A DNA stretch of 64,000 bases from Hyperoplus lanceolatus (Eukaryota; Chordata; Actinopteri; Uranoscopiformes; Ammodytidae): positions 28,931,001 through 28,995,000 of the forward strand of contig CM049406.2 in the NCBI GenBank assembly GCA_026929865.2. The letters run 5' to 3'. Position numbers and translations under genes: made by a program. This document shows, in pieces, positions 1-9,630 of this stretch. Position 1 is the stretch's first letter, and each line of letters begins with the position of its first letter. The notes below the pieces were generated by a model. That model saw nothing but the letters and a program-made list of their open reading frames with translations, was not told the origin of the DNA and ran no database searches.

Positions 1-495
1 CCTAGCCTAGTTGTCCAACTTCATTGTACAACTTCCCTCGGGCAGAAATACCCTACTAAACTCTGGAAAATGAAGCGTGGTGGTTTGGATTGAGCACCGG
101 ACCTTATAACCAGCTAGATTAAGATCCGCCGTTCCCTTTCTTTGGTGATTTCACACACATTCATAAACGGTTAATTATCGGCCGCGACTTTTCTTTTGTT
201 ATAACGCAATAGTTGGCGTCCTTTTTTCAGACGTTTTGACCGGATTTAACCGCCCAGTTTCGATTCCGAGGCTCCAGTTTACTTTTGGAAGTGATCCTGT
301 TTGAAATGGTGAGCTAACGCGGATTATTTTATCACTTGAATCTTTCAGTGGTGAGTCCAGCGTTCCGTGACCGCCTCAGAGTGCGTCCCGTTCGGGTACG
401 GAGTGATGAAAGCTGTTGCTTCATGCTAGTCGGTGCTAACCCAATAGTGCTAGCCAAACAGTTTCCTTTTCTTTAAAATTAAAATTTAAAAAATC
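1..495 (+). other. Probable LINE 5' UTR
   Basis: No ORF of note precedes the ORF1 ATG at 496. The stretch lies directly upstream of ORF1 in the correct orientation, so it is inferred to be the 5' UTR/internal promoter region. The true 5' end may lie outside the window. No motif was recognised. Confidence 0.4.
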
Positions 496-1281
496 ATGAC
501 CCCACTCACCCAGGCAGATCCGGAGCTTTCTATCTTGAAGGCTGAGCTTCAGTCTATTGAGAGCCTTATTCACCAAGTCCTTCAGCGGCAGTCCTCTTTG
601 GTTTCCTGGATGGCCGTGCTGGAGCATTTTCCACTCCGGAGCTCTCAGCCGTCGGCTAGCGGTGTTTCTATCCCTCCGGTTTCTGCTCCGCCTTCCAGTG
701 CTTCATGGTCGTGTGTCGTCAAGAAGGGCAGACGAATTTCCCCTCTTCACTCGCCAGGTCCCGTGCTGTTGCACAATTATTTTGCTCCGCTGGAGGAGCT
801 AGATGGGGCTGCTGAGCCTGCGGCTGGCGCTGCATTCTCCCGATCCGAGTCGCCAGTCCCATCCCGCTCCTTGTTGACTCAGCGGCGTTCAAGTTCCCAG
901 TCCACTCCCCAGGGTAGACGCCGTCCACCAGCTCCATCCAGACGTGAGTTCCATGTTCATCCCGTTCATCCCTCAGTGCCTGTACAAAATGATGTCCCCG
1001 AGATCGCTGCAGCTGGCGATGACATATGCTGTACAGGTGCTGCTCACTCTCGCAGCTATGCCCCGCCCCTCACATCCAAGCTGTCACTCACATCCAAGCT
1101 GTCACTTATAGGTGACTCCATTATCAGATACCTTCACGTACCTGGTGCCTTCACCTATTGCCTTTCTGGAGGAAAGGTATGTGACATCATAGAGCTATCA
1201 CCTGCCCTCATCGACCGCCACCCTACAGCCCACACTGTCATCTTACACATTGGGACAAATGATATAATGAACAAACAATCG
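496..1281 (+). pseudogene. LINE ORF1, N-terminal part with esterase blocks
   Basis: The ORF opens with ATG at 496. The N-terminus (residues about 8-32) has leucine/isoleucine spacing that suggests a short coiled coil. Residues 45-190 are Ser/Pro/Arg-rich and probably disordered. From residue 202 an SGNH-hydrolase fold begins: block I GDS at 206-208 (Ser208 would be the nucleophile) and block III GTND at 253-256. Fish CR1/L2-type LINEs carry such an esterase-like ORF1, thought to bind RNA or membranes; its role is inferred, not shown here. A short tandem duplication (SKLSLT-SKLSL, residues 195-204) precedes block I. Homology stops at about 1281, just after GTNDIMNK, where foreign sequence begins. 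The catalytic DxxH block is found displaced at 3093-3293. Confidence 0.8.
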
Positions 1282-1318
1282 CATACACTCTATGCTCAAT
1301 TAGAGAGTTTGTCCATCC

Positions 1319-1888
1319 AAAATGTTTACTAAAAGCTAAGCCAATCTCTTTTTGATCATTGAGAGTGTGACCATTTAATTTGATCTGAGTGGGAACTGTG
1401 CTAGAATTATTTTTATTATAGTTCACAGCTTTCCAAAATAGTGCAGGGTTAGAGTAGCAGTTTGAGATAAATTCAAGGTAGTATTCAGATTAGGCTTTCC
1501 TGACCATGGCTGTGCATTTATTCCTAAGGTGTCTAAAAATTGTCCAATTGGTATTATCTCCTGAGCGTCTAGCTACAGACCATGCTTTATTTCTCTCGGA
1601 AAATAAATCAGATAGTTCACTTGTAAAACAGGGGTTTGATCTATTTTTTACTCTATGTTTTTGTAGGGGTGCATGCTTGTTTATAATTGAGGTGAAAGTA
1701 TTGATGAAATGGTCTAAGGCTAACTCAACACTCGAAATTTGCGTAGTCAGTTGAATGTCACTATGATGGAGATCACTTAAAAAGGCTTGCTCACTAAAAC
1801 CTTTAAAATTACGCTTAATTATGATTTTAGGTTGAGATCTTTTTAAATGAATACTTCTGATACAGGCCACTGGGCAGTGATCACGCAT
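1319..1888 (-). pseudogene. Inverted fragment of LINE ORF2 (EN-RT linker)
   Basis: On the - strand this piece encodes, in two frames (1490-1888 and about 1319-1426), a protein closely matching the + strand linker at 4110-4680: shared landmarks are DHCPVACIRS, IIKRNFKGF, SELSDLFSERNKAW and NYNKNNSSTVPTQIK. It lacks both the endonuclease and the RT, so it is an internal slice of the same LINE family lying backwards inside ORF1. It is not an exact copy (for example IHLKRS against INLKRS), which suggests it came from another family member or diverged after duplication. An internal slice with neither LINE end is hard to explain by one target-primed insertion. Confidence 0.8.
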
Positions 1889-1895
1889 TTCTAGT

Positions 1896-2403
1896 GCAAT
1901 ATAAAGTCATAAATTAGTTTGTTGAATCATCATCTGTGTTTTGGAACTCTTGTTTTATAATCTAAGTATCTTTAAGAACACTAATCACGTTACTTGGTGG
2001 GTCAGTAATGAAACTGAAAGTAGATATAATATTGCCAATAGCCTATATAAATAAAAACAGAAGGCCCAAACAGCGTCCAAATGAGCTAAAATCCTAAATA
2101 CAATAAACAGTAACATGGCACACTTATTTCAAGGTAAGCTCTAATTGATTATTAATTTTTTCGCACGTTTACATGTTTTGAGGCCGACACACTCTGCCCG
2201 GGCTCAGCTGACAGCTGAGTTGTCAGCTGAGCCGGTGTGGAACACAGTGCAGAGGTTCTAGTGTTAACCATGGTCGAAAATACTACCATAGCCTAGATAC
2301 TGATTTTTTTTAAAGATATAGAAAATATAGACAGCGGAGGAGATGAAGATTGTTTACAGCAATTATTTTCATCATGAATGACTTGTGGCAGTTCCATGCG
2401 CAA
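1896..2403. other. Unassigned DNA inside split LINE ORF1
   Basis: No coding capacity and no family recognised. It contains the perfect hairpin at 2201-2233, listed separately. Confidence 0.4.
2201..2233. repeat. Perfect 13-bp hairpin
   Basis: GGCTCAGCTGACA (2201-2213) is followed by a 7-nt loop and its exact reverse complement (2221-2233). It is GC-rich in an AT-rich surround. It could be the end or centre of a degraded TIR element; no function can be assigned. Confidence 0.8.
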
Positions 2404-2909
2404 CAGGGATGTCACTCGTGCCCGTTTGCTTTACGGAAGGAAATGTGGGGCTTTGTATCTCTGGCGATGCCACAGCGATCGCAGGGACTTTCACTTGTGT
2501 CATTAAACTTATAAATCTGACTGTATTTCATATCACAGGGACACAGTGATGACTGTATTTAATAACAAACTGATAAAAACGATCCGACTGTAGGCTATAG
2601 TGTATCACATAAAGTATTTTCATATTGACGGACATCGCATCCATTCAGTTAATGCTAATTGTCAAGTCAGTTAGATGACTAAAAAGTAGGCTACTTGTTC
2701 ATATAGTCTGAACACTTTGTGAATCAGTGGTATTCTGCTAAAATATATAATAGCCTAAGCATACTTTAAATATACGTGATATACACTGTACAGTTGGATC
2801 GTTTTGAACAGTTTGTTATTAAATACAGTCATCGCTGTGCCCGTTTGATATGAAATACAGTCAGATTTTTTAGTTAAATGACACAAGTGAGAGCTGAAAC
2901 ATCCCTATG
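2404..2909. repeat. Foldback (inverted-repeat) element
   Basis: About 130 bp at 2477-2608 reappear inverted at 2776-2903, including the stretches around TCTGACTGTATTTCATATCA and GACTGTATTTAATAACAAAC, with an unrelated spacer of about 165 bp. The outer ends CAGGGATG (2404) and CATCCCTATG (2900) also match inverted. Arm identity looks high but contains substitutions. No ORF is present, so this is a non-autonomous foldback or MITE-type repeat of unknown superfamily; no clean TSD was found. Confidence 0.7.
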
Positions 2910-3092
2910 TTAGAGCTAAGAAGGCTCTGAGGGCGCTCCAGACCAACCTTACCAACGTATGACGTACAAAAGAGATTCGTAGCAAAGAACGTTTCAGGAA
3001 ACAGGCAAAACGTTAAGTAGGAACTCTACTTAGGGGCTACGAATGACGTAGCGTTAAGAAGGCTCTAATAAGGATTTGGGAAACCGGCCCCA
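2910..3092. other. Unassigned repeat-like end before ORF1 resumes
   Basis: Two near-identical words, 'AAGAAGGCTCT', occur at about 2918 and 3056. The stretch ends in AAACCGGCCCC directly where the LINE ORF1 resumes. It resembles a TE terminus, but the partner end was not found. Confidence 0.3.
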
Positions 3093-3293
3093 GAGCGCTT
3101 CAGTCGCCTCCTGAGTCTTCATGACTGGCTGAAGTCCTTCTGCTCTTCAAACATGCTGGGCTTCATCAGCAACTTTGACTCTTTTTGGACCAGACACGAG
3201 CTCTTTAAATCTGACGGCCTCCATCCCAACACCAAAGGTGTAAGAGAACTAACCAATAACTTCATTCAGCACATTGCATTTAATCTGGATTGA
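3093..3293 (+). pseudogene. LINE ORF1, C-terminal part with DxxH block
   Basis: An open frame of 66 codons plus stop (TGA 3291-3293) resumes ORF1. It contains DGLHPNTKG, the Asp/His (DxxH) block that completes an SGNH catalytic set with the GDS and GTND blocks at 496-1281. Around 40 residues that should connect the two parts appear to be missing, so the foreign DNA replaced sequence as well as splitting the gene. ORF2 starts 13 nt downstream (ATG 3307), a tight ORF1/ORF2 spacing. Confidence 0.8.
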
Positions 3294-3306
3294 TATTTAC
3301 CACAGC

Positions 3307-4098
3307 ATGACCCCATCAGAAGAACCTCCATTAAAAAAGATCCCCCCCCCCGCTCAACATGAATTATACTCCCCTTCCATCTGTGCTGCAAACCTTCCTC
3401 CAGCTCTGGACATCACACCTGACTGCCCTCTCTCACCTCTAATGACCCACCCATCTGCTGCTTCTAACGTTGGCTCCCTCTACAGACACAAACCTGTATT
3501 GTATGACCCTGAAAAACAAACCATGCTTCCTAGCTCTAAACTAAATTCCCCACAAATTCTCAAATCAAGAAAGGGCTTGGGTTTTCTTCATCTAAATATT
3601 AGAAGTTTATTGCAGCATGATAAATTAGACCACATAAAGATTTTAGTGTCCCAGGCAGACCCAGATGTATTGATTCTGACTGAATCCTGGTTAAAGAAGA
3701 GTACAGATGACTCTATTGTGGCAATTAATGATTATAACTTATTCAGAATAGACAGAAACGCAAGGGGTGGGGGAGTGGCTGTCTATGTTAAATCCTGTTA
3801 TTCTGTAACACTTTTACATGCTGTCTCTGTTCCAAATTGTTTTGAATTTAACGTGCTAGAATTATCTTTATCGTCAAATGATTCTTTTGTTGTAATTGGT
3901 GTGTATAGGCCCCCTTCAGCTGTAACTAGCTCCTTAAACGATCTAACACATACGCTCTCCAGTTATGTAAATAGAGAGGTAATTGTTATGGGTGATTTTA
4001 ACGTTGATTGGCTTTCTGGTGCCTCTGAACCTTTCAAAGAAATCTGTAGCAACGTTAATCTTACACAATTAATAACTGAGCCCACAAGTCTCAGCTGA
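3307..4098 (+). pseudogene. LINE ORF2, APE-type endonuclease domain
   Basis: From the ATG at 3307 the frame encodes 263 residues. After a Pro-rich leader (residues 1-90) comes an apurinic-endonuclease-like domain: LNIRS with Asn97, LTES with Glu126, VYRPPS at 199-204, MGDFN with Asp230/Asn232. These correspond to metal-binding and catalytic positions of APE-like LINE endonucleases, which nick target DNA to prime reverse transcription. The domain is cut short: after TEPTSLS the frame stops (TGA about 4096), while the terminal SDHCP block reappears in another frame at about 4115. The missing stretch normally holds the Asp of the xDxxL motif, so the nuclease is non-functional by deletion plus frameshift. 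Confidence 0.85.
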
Positions 4099-4729
4099 TG
4101 TTTTTGATCTTGGGATTAGTGATCACTGCCCAGTGGCCTGTATAAGAAGTATTAATTTAAAAAGATCTGAACCTAAAATCATAATTAAGCGTAATTTTAA
4201 AGGTTTTAATGAGCAAGCCTTTTTAAGTGATCTCCGTCATAGTGACATTCAACTCACTACGGAAATTTTGGATGTTGAGTTAGCCTTAGACTATTTCATC
4301 AATACTTTCACCTCAATTATAAACAAGCATGCGCTCCTTAAAAAGCATAGGGTAAAAAGTAGATCAAACCCCTGGTTTACAAGTGAACTGTCTGATTTAT
4401 TTTCCGAAAGAAATAAAGCATGGTCTCTAGCTAGACGCTCTGGAGATAATTCCAATTGGACTATTTTTAGACAATTTAGGAATAAGTGCACAGCCATGAT
4501 GAGGAAAGCCAAATCCGAATATTACCTTAAATTAATCTCCGACTGCTACTCTAACCCTGCACTATTTTGGAAAGCTGTGAACTATAATAAAAACAATTCT
4601 AGCACAGTTCCCACTCAGATCAAATTAAATGATCACACTCTCAATGATCAAAAAGAGATTAAATTAACATTTTATAGCTGCTGGTCAACTCTTTCAGAAT
4701 GGAGGATGTACACCTTCTACAACCAGTAG
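4099..4729 (+). pseudogene. LINE ORF2, endonuclease end and EN-RT linker
   Basis: It begins with the endonuclease-terminal ISDHCPV block (about 4112-4135) and continues through the basic linker (SERNKAWSLARRSGD, RKAKSEYYLK) that connects endonuclease and RT in CR1/L2-type ORF2. The open frame ends in a stop at 4727-4729 where the reading frame drifts. The same segment exists inverted at 1319-1888. Confidence 0.8.
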
Positions 4730-4737
4730 TAACGTAC

Positions 4738-5573
4738 CGCCTGTCTCTCAAACTCCTATTTTCAGCCTTGATCTTCTTCCCACAAGTGTTGTTGTAGATG
4801 CGCTCCTCGCCATCAACCCCAAGAAGTACATGGTAGAGGACAATTTGGACCAGTTTTCAATCAAGCTTTCGACACATATAATATCAAAACAAATAACCCA
4901 TATTTTTAATCTTTCCATCTCCTCTGGAATAGTGCCTAAAATTTGGAAAAAAGCTCACGTAATTCCTTTACATAAAGGTGGTGACAAAAATAATCTTAAT
5001 AACTACAGGCCAATTTCCAAACTCCCATGCCTGGCAAAAATTCTAGAATCACTGATTAATAATCAGTTAAAAACATTTCTAACTAGTGCTTCCATTTTGA
5101 GCCCGTACCAATCTGGTTTTAGGGCAGGTCACAGTACTGTCTCTGCTGTGACTTTGGTTGTAGACAACATTGTTAGGGCATTAGACAAGAAAAAGCACTG
5201 TGCAGCACTTTTTATTGATCTTTCAAAGGCCTTAGATACTGTTGACCACCATTTGCTTTTATAGAGGCTGCATGACATTGGCTTTGATCATTCTGCATGT
5301 AGCTGGTTTAAGGATTATCTCTCTAGTAGACAGCAGTCAGTTAAACTCGGAAGATACCAATCTGAGTTTTTAACTGTTACACATGGTGTCCCACAGGGCT
5401 CAATTTTAGGTCCAGTTCTTTTCACAATTTATATAAATAACATTGTTTCATCGCTAAAAAACTGTCACGCCCATCTATAAGCTGACGACACAGTACTGTA
5501 TTGCATTTCCGATTCGGTGCACTAATCTATTCAGAACCTACAAAGCTCTTTTAACACCCTGCAGGACTGTCTA
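4738..5573 (+). pseudogene. LINE ORF2, reverse transcriptase fingers/palm with stop codons
   Basis: RT blocks are easily recognised: VIPLHKGGDKN, NYRPISKLPC, YQSGFRAGHST, FIDLSKALDTVDH (palm block A, first catalytic Asp), HGVPQGSILGP, and ADDT (block C). A TAG at 5262-5264 interrupts shortly after block A. A TAA at 5478-5480 replaces the tyrosine codon of the YADD active-site box, so the protein would end immediately before the two catalytic aspartates. A further stop follows at about 5523. The 4830-5264 frame is the longest open piece. These lesions make the RT inactive. Family identity as non-LTR RT is secure; the exact clade is not. Confidence 0.88.
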
Positions 5574-6203
5574 GTGGACCTCAGGCTGGTTCTAAATACA
5601 GACAAAACCAAATATATGTGTTTCTCCAGAGCAAGAACTACAAATTTGAATGATTTTAATATTTTTACAAAGAATGGATTTTTAATTGGAAGAGTCACAG
5701 AGTACAAATATCTCGGCATCTGGTTAGATGATAAACTCATTTTTAATTTTCATATAAAAAAATCTTATTTGTTGACTACGACAAAAAATTGTCTATTTTT
5801 ATAGGAACAAAACCACCTTCCCTTTATTTAGTAGGAAAATGATTATTGAGGCAGTTTTCATGTCTGTCCTTGATTACAGTGATGTGGTTTACCGGCATGC
5901 ATCACATTCATGTCTTAAACTCCTGGACTCTGTTTTTCACTCTGCTTTAAGGTTCATTAGAGGAGATGCTTATGACACACACCATTGTCTTTTATATGAA
6001 AAGGTTGGGTGGTCCTCCCTTAAAGATTAGGTGGTCCTCCCTTAAAGAGAGACGTGACGCACATTGGCACATTTTTATTTACAAAGCCTTGACCGGGAAG
6101 CTTCCTTGTTATTTAACAGAAATGCTGCAAATTTCAGATGGGCTTTATCAGACCCGCTCCACTGACATGCTTATGCTTTATGTCCCACAAGCCCGGTCTG
6201 AGC
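5574..6203 (+). pseudogene. LINE ORF2, RT thumb and C-terminal region
   Basis: Three overlapping frames together carry the post-YADD region: LNTDKTKYMCFSRA, VTEYKYLGIWLDDKL, then VLDYSDVVYRHASHSCLKLLDSVFHSALRFI and AHWHIFIYKALTGKLPCYL. A 22-bp tandem duplication at 6008-6048 (GGTGGTCCTCCCTTAAAGA twice) introduces a TAG and a frameshift. The sequence ends where the 374-bp MITE inserts at 6204, within the target-site duplication GGTCTGAGC. Confidence 0.8.
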
Positions 6204-6577
6204 TAGCCTGGCTCCGCCCGCCCACCTACTTCCGGCCAAATTTTATTTTCCCTTCAGTAGTCAGTCTGGGTGTACAGCCCATTTCCCAGTTTTGCCGGAG
6301 ATTCGACAGCCGGTCCAATCAGCGAACAGAGCGAGTGGCTGAGAACGATGACGTCGAAGTCGCGCTCCAGTTTCAGTTGCCAGAAGCCGGCTCATGACAC
6401 ACGTGACGACCAAACGTTATGCGATTGGTTGGCTAATCCAGAGTGGCACTGGGCAGATCCAATAGTTTTAAACTTTAACAGACACCCGCCTCCATGAGTG
6501 AACGTTTGCCAATTAAAGCACTGCCAGACCTTCTGTGCAAATGAAATGAAGTACGATGGTCTGGTAGCACCAGGCTA
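6204..6577. mobile_element. 374-bp MITE, family A copy 1 (9-bp TSD)
   Basis: The element runs from TAGCCTGG to CCAGGCTA and is flanked by an exact 9-bp duplication, GGTCTGAGC (6195-6203 and 6578-6586). It interrupts the LINE ORF2 C-terminus, and removing it with one TSD rejoins the LINE frame. The interior is GC-richer than its surroundings and contains near-terminal CCAGACC/GGTCTGG inverted words. It contains a 75-codon open frame starting MYSPFPSFAGDS that is also open in copies 2 and 3, but it has no known domain and is probably a by-product of high copy similarity. A 9-bp TSD suggests a Mutator-like superfamily, but this is not proven. No transposase is encoded. Confidence 0.9.
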
Positions 6578-6586
6578 GGTCTGAGC

Positions 6587-6732
6587 TGGGAAAGACAGCT
6601 TTTAGCTTCAGTGCCCCTGACTCCTGGAACAACTTACAGCAACAAATTAAACTAAATAACTTCATATCCTTTAACCAATTTAAACAAACTATCCTAAATC
6701 TGCCAAACTCTACCTGTAACTGTTTTAATTAG
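6587..6732 (+). pseudogene. LINE ORF2 C-terminal tail after the MITE
   Basis: The frame resumes with ELGKTAFSFSAPDSWNNLQQ and ends NCFN-stop (TAG 6730-6732). The W-N-x-L motif and a following F-K-Q-x-L helix are typical of the extreme C-terminus of CR1/L2-type ORF2 proteins. Confidence 0.8.
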
Positions 6733-6956
6733 GCTATATTGTACTTTCACCCATTTCATTTTAATTGCTGCCACTCCTCACCACTGTGTAAATGTTTCAA
6801 TTGTTTTTCTCTTCACCTGTTGTTGTGTATTTGATGTATTTGCATTGAATATTGTCTATGTATTGTTGTTTTTCCTTTTAATTTGTTTGATCTCGACGTC
6901 ATTGTAAATGAGGGTCACCCCTCAATTGGTCTCTCGAGGATAAATGAAAAAGAAAT
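6733..6956 (+). other. LINE 3' UTR and tail
   Basis: Non-coding stretch following the ORF2 stop. It ends with GAGGGTCACCCCTCAATTGG, a short inverted word likely to form a stem, and the A-rich terminus near 6956. A 3' stem followed by a short A-rich repeat is the normal recognition end of CR1/L2-type LINEs. Confidence 0.6.
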
Positions 6957-7404
6957 GATTTACAGGACAACGGGCCGCCGATGATAATGTTACCAGAGAT
7001 AACACTGCGTGACTATGTGGCTAGTTAATTCCGGTTAAGTTATCCCGTGAGCTCCTCGGGGGCTAAAGTGTATGGTGTCTTGAAATGCTGGTTAGAAAGC
7101 AACACACTATGTGTATTCCTTTTGTCTTAAATAGTTTTTTTGTGGCGTTTGCGGGTTAGATTTAGCCATTTCTCTGACAGCCTCTGGACGTGAAGATGTT
7201 CCATCAGAATAAGTTCCCCCCCGGCACTATTTTGCATCGACACCGCTGCTGTTTCCCGGGGTTAGCCCCGCCCTAGATGATTGTGATTGGTTTACAGAAA
7301 TAAAAACAGGCCAGCCCAGTTTCCCCCCCGAATAGACGGCTCTAAACGGTGTGCTTCCAGACCATACTACTTGCTGTAGTTTGGTCTGGCTTCGCGAGAC
7401 TATT
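6957..7404. repeat. Unclassified repeat with TE-like right end
   Basis: GC-richer block that ends in a near-terminal CCAGACC...GGTCTGGC pair and TTCGCGAGACTA (about 7366-7404). This terminus resembles a frequent teleost hAT-like TIR end, but I cannot locate the matching left end, so the limits are approximate. Confidence 0.4.
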
Positions 7405-7736
7405 TAGACTAAACACTGCAGGTTGATTGACAATGTCCTTTGTCTTGAAGAAGGTTGCAACACTCAGCGGAGCTGCTCACCTCTTGATAGATGAAGTTTC
7501 AGGATACTGGACGTCTCAACCAGTAGCAACTTTTAATGAAGGTCACTCAAGGTTAATAATGTTCAATACAACTGTGTAATACCACCCAGTTCTAAAGGTT
7601 ACTTCCTGTCGGGGATTATTTCCTCCTTTACCAGACATATCAGATACTCTATGGGCCACATCCACTAAGAATGGATTGCATGCGCAAATAGCTCCATGAA
7701 TTGCGGCAAAATAGCGCACGCAATCTGCCCTGTTTT
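7405..7736. other. Unassigned intergenic DNA
   Basis: No ORF or repeat recognised with confidence. The last 9 bases (7728-7736, CCCTGTTTT) are the target duplication of the nested element that follows. Confidence 0.4.
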
Positions 7737-7919
7737 TAGCCTGGCTCCGCCCGCCCACTTACTTCCGCCCAAATTTCATTTTCCCTTCAGTAGCCAGTCT
7801 GGGGATGTGGCGAATTAGTGGGATTTTGCTCGAACAAATTTCTGAGTGTCCAATCAGATAACAGAGCGAGTGGCTGAGAATGATGACGTCAAAGTTGCGC
7901 TCAAGTTTCAGTTGAATGC

Positions 7920-8682
7920 TGCGTTCCTTTAAGGCCAGGACACACCAGCCCGATAATCGCCGTCGTCAAAAAAAATGGAGTCGGCCGTTTCAGGAAGCTC
8001 CAGCTTCCCGTCGCTGCTAAAGAACACACCGAGACAACTGTTTATTTTCCGTACGCTCGCGGGACGTAATGTCTCCACAACAGCAGGCGGCGCTAATCTG
8101 TATTGTGGCCCGAAAAAATACGAAAGCCGGAAATGATTGGACATCTCTCTAGAGCATAAACATAGATAGAAATACGTATTTATATTTATGGACCATAAGA
8201 GCACAATTTTTAGCAGAGAGTGTCGAGCATGGTGTCGAGCAGTCAACAAGGGTTGATGCATGTGAGTACTCTCAAAACGAAACGAACAAACACATTAAAA
8301 CGATGGCTAGCTGTTGTTAGCTGTTTGTGCTACCCGCCTCACTTCCGGGCTTCACTGATTCGCTAGCCCTCCACCAATCAAATTGCTCCAAATGAAAGAC
8401 GGTCGGCTGCCGATTGAACATGTTCAATCGGCGGCCGACAGGCTCAAAACAAGCCCGACGACCTCTACGTCGGCCGACGTCACGGCACACACCAAACAGA
8501 TTCGTCTTTTTTTTTGACGACGGCGATTATCGGGCTGGTGTGTCCTGGCCTTTATACTCGGAACTCGGAAATTTCCGACTTGGTAGTTCCGAGTTACAAC
8601 CTGTCTATGTTCCAGTGCATCTGCTCGGGAAAGTATGTAGTGAAGTCGGAAATGTCCGAGTTCCCTGTACAACTGGAACGCA
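7920..8682. mobile_element. Second-level TIR element (TGCGTTCC ends)
   Basis: The ends TGCGTTCC (7920-7927) and GGAACGCA (8675-8682) are exact inverted copies. The right part carries internal inverted words of the AACTCGGAAATTTCCGA type. Comparison with copies 1-3 of the 374-bp family shows this block is absent there, so it is an insertion. A clean TSD is not visible, so superfamily is open. It is itself split by the Harbinger-type element at 7932-8551. Confidence 0.65.
7932..8551. mobile_element. Harbinger-type MITE, third nesting level
   Basis: 620 bp with long TIRs, starting AGGCCAGGACACACCAGCCC and continuing through a CGTCGTC and T-tract region (about 45 bp each side). It is flanked by TTA at 7929-7931 and 8552-8554. 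A 3-bp TTA/TAA duplication is the PIF/Harbinger signature. Open frames inside are shadows of the TIRs. No transposase, so non-autonomous. Confidence 0.85.
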
Positions 8683-8879
8683 CCGTCAGAAGCCGGTGCA
8701 TGACATACATCATGACCAAACGCGATTGGTTGGCTAATCCAGAGTGGCACTGGGCAGATCCAATAGTTTTAAACTTCAACAGACACCCGCCTCCAAGTTT
8801 GCCAATTACAGCAGTTCCAGACCCTCTGTACAAATGAAATGAAGTACAATGGTGTGGTAGTTCCAGGCTACCCTGTTGT

Positions 8880-9624
8880 GGTACCGTATCCACAAATTAA
8901 TTTGCACTAAGTATATACCAGCGCTAACACGCCCATTTTGGCAGCTGGGCGCAGTTTTCCCTTGTAAAGGAGGGGTGGGTGGCACAAGGAGACACTTGGA
9001 GAAAAAAACAAAAACAAACAAATATTCTCATCGCACTTCTGTGCTGGAGCATGTGATGCAAAATGTTGAGTATTTTAACCATAAAGAGCTGCAGGAGAAG
9101 AGGTTGTTGATCCATGTCATTAACTTGATGCGCTGTGTGCGGCGCTTCAGCGTGCTGTTGCAGTGACGCAGAGTTGGCTTGTTTTAAGCCACAAACTACA
9201 TGGGTTAGCTCTCGTGAGCTAGCTGGCTAACAATGACATCTTTAGCATCTACTCTGGGCTTAACCCCCGTGCTTATTGGCGGTGACAGCCAGCAAGGCTG
9301 GTTTTATGTAACTTTAAAACATGTCAAACTTGAAAATATTATTTGTGTTGAAGCTGGAGTTAAACTACTACCAGGCATTTGCTCACTAGTTAATTTTGAC
9401 AGCTTTTTTAAATGAAGATGAGCAAATACTGCAGGAAAATTCAAGTCTTTCATTAATTTGATATAGGCTACTATCAATTGGAAAATGTAGGCTCTTTGGT
9501 TGATGACTGACTAAAGCCAGACTGGTGTGGTATTTTGCACCAGTTTTTCTTTTGTATGGAGATGTATGTTCCGAGCAAAAGATGAACATAATCTAATGTG
9601 ATTAAAGTTCAGTACGGTTATTAT
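8880..9624. other. Unassigned intergenic DNA
   Basis: Short frames are present but none has a recognisable domain or protein-like composition. No repeat end was identified. Confidence 0.4.
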
Positions 9625-9630
9625 AATCCA

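Larger units (their letters stand above)
1..6956 (+). mobile_element. Broken esterase-ORF1 / APE-RT LINE (CR1/L2-type)
   Basis: Composite span of one non-LTR retrotransposon read on the + strand. In order it holds a likely 5' UTR, ORF1 with an SGNH-esterase signature, ORF2 with an APE-type endonuclease and a reverse transcriptase, and a short 3' UTR with an A-rich end (ATAAATGAAAAAGAAATG). ORF1 plus APE-RT ORF2 without an RNase H or integrase is the layout of the CR1/L2 group of LINEs common in fish. The copy is dead: about 1.8 kb of foreign DNA sits in ORF1, the endonuclease has a deletion/frameshift near 4096, RT has stops at 5262 and 5478, a 22-bp tandem duplication shifts frame at 6008, and a 374-bp MITE interrupts the ORF2 C-terminus. 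Clade assignment below superfamily level is uncertain. Confidence 0.85.
7737..8870. mobile_element. Family A MITE copy 4, split by nested elements
   Basis: The left end TAGCCTGGCTCCGCCCGCCC and right end CCAGGCTA match the 374-bp family. The flanks are CCCTGTTTT and CCCTGTTGT, a 9-bp TSD with one mismatch. The interior is interrupted after about 180 bp by a second element (7920-8682), which itself holds a third (7932-8551). Sequence divergence from copies 1-3 is visibly higher, so this is the oldest copy in the window. Confidence 0.85.

Noticed and set aside
1319-1888. 5' inversion by twin priming of the LINE
   Set aside because: In twin priming the inverted segment is the missing 5' part of the same copy; here the segment duplicates ORF2 sequence still present downstream and lies inside ORF1.
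6270-6497. 75-codon ORF shared by three loci as a conserved small protein
   Set aside because: It lies wholly inside the 374-bp MITE copies; its conservation is explained by recent copying, and it overlaps the GC-rich MITE core without any domain.
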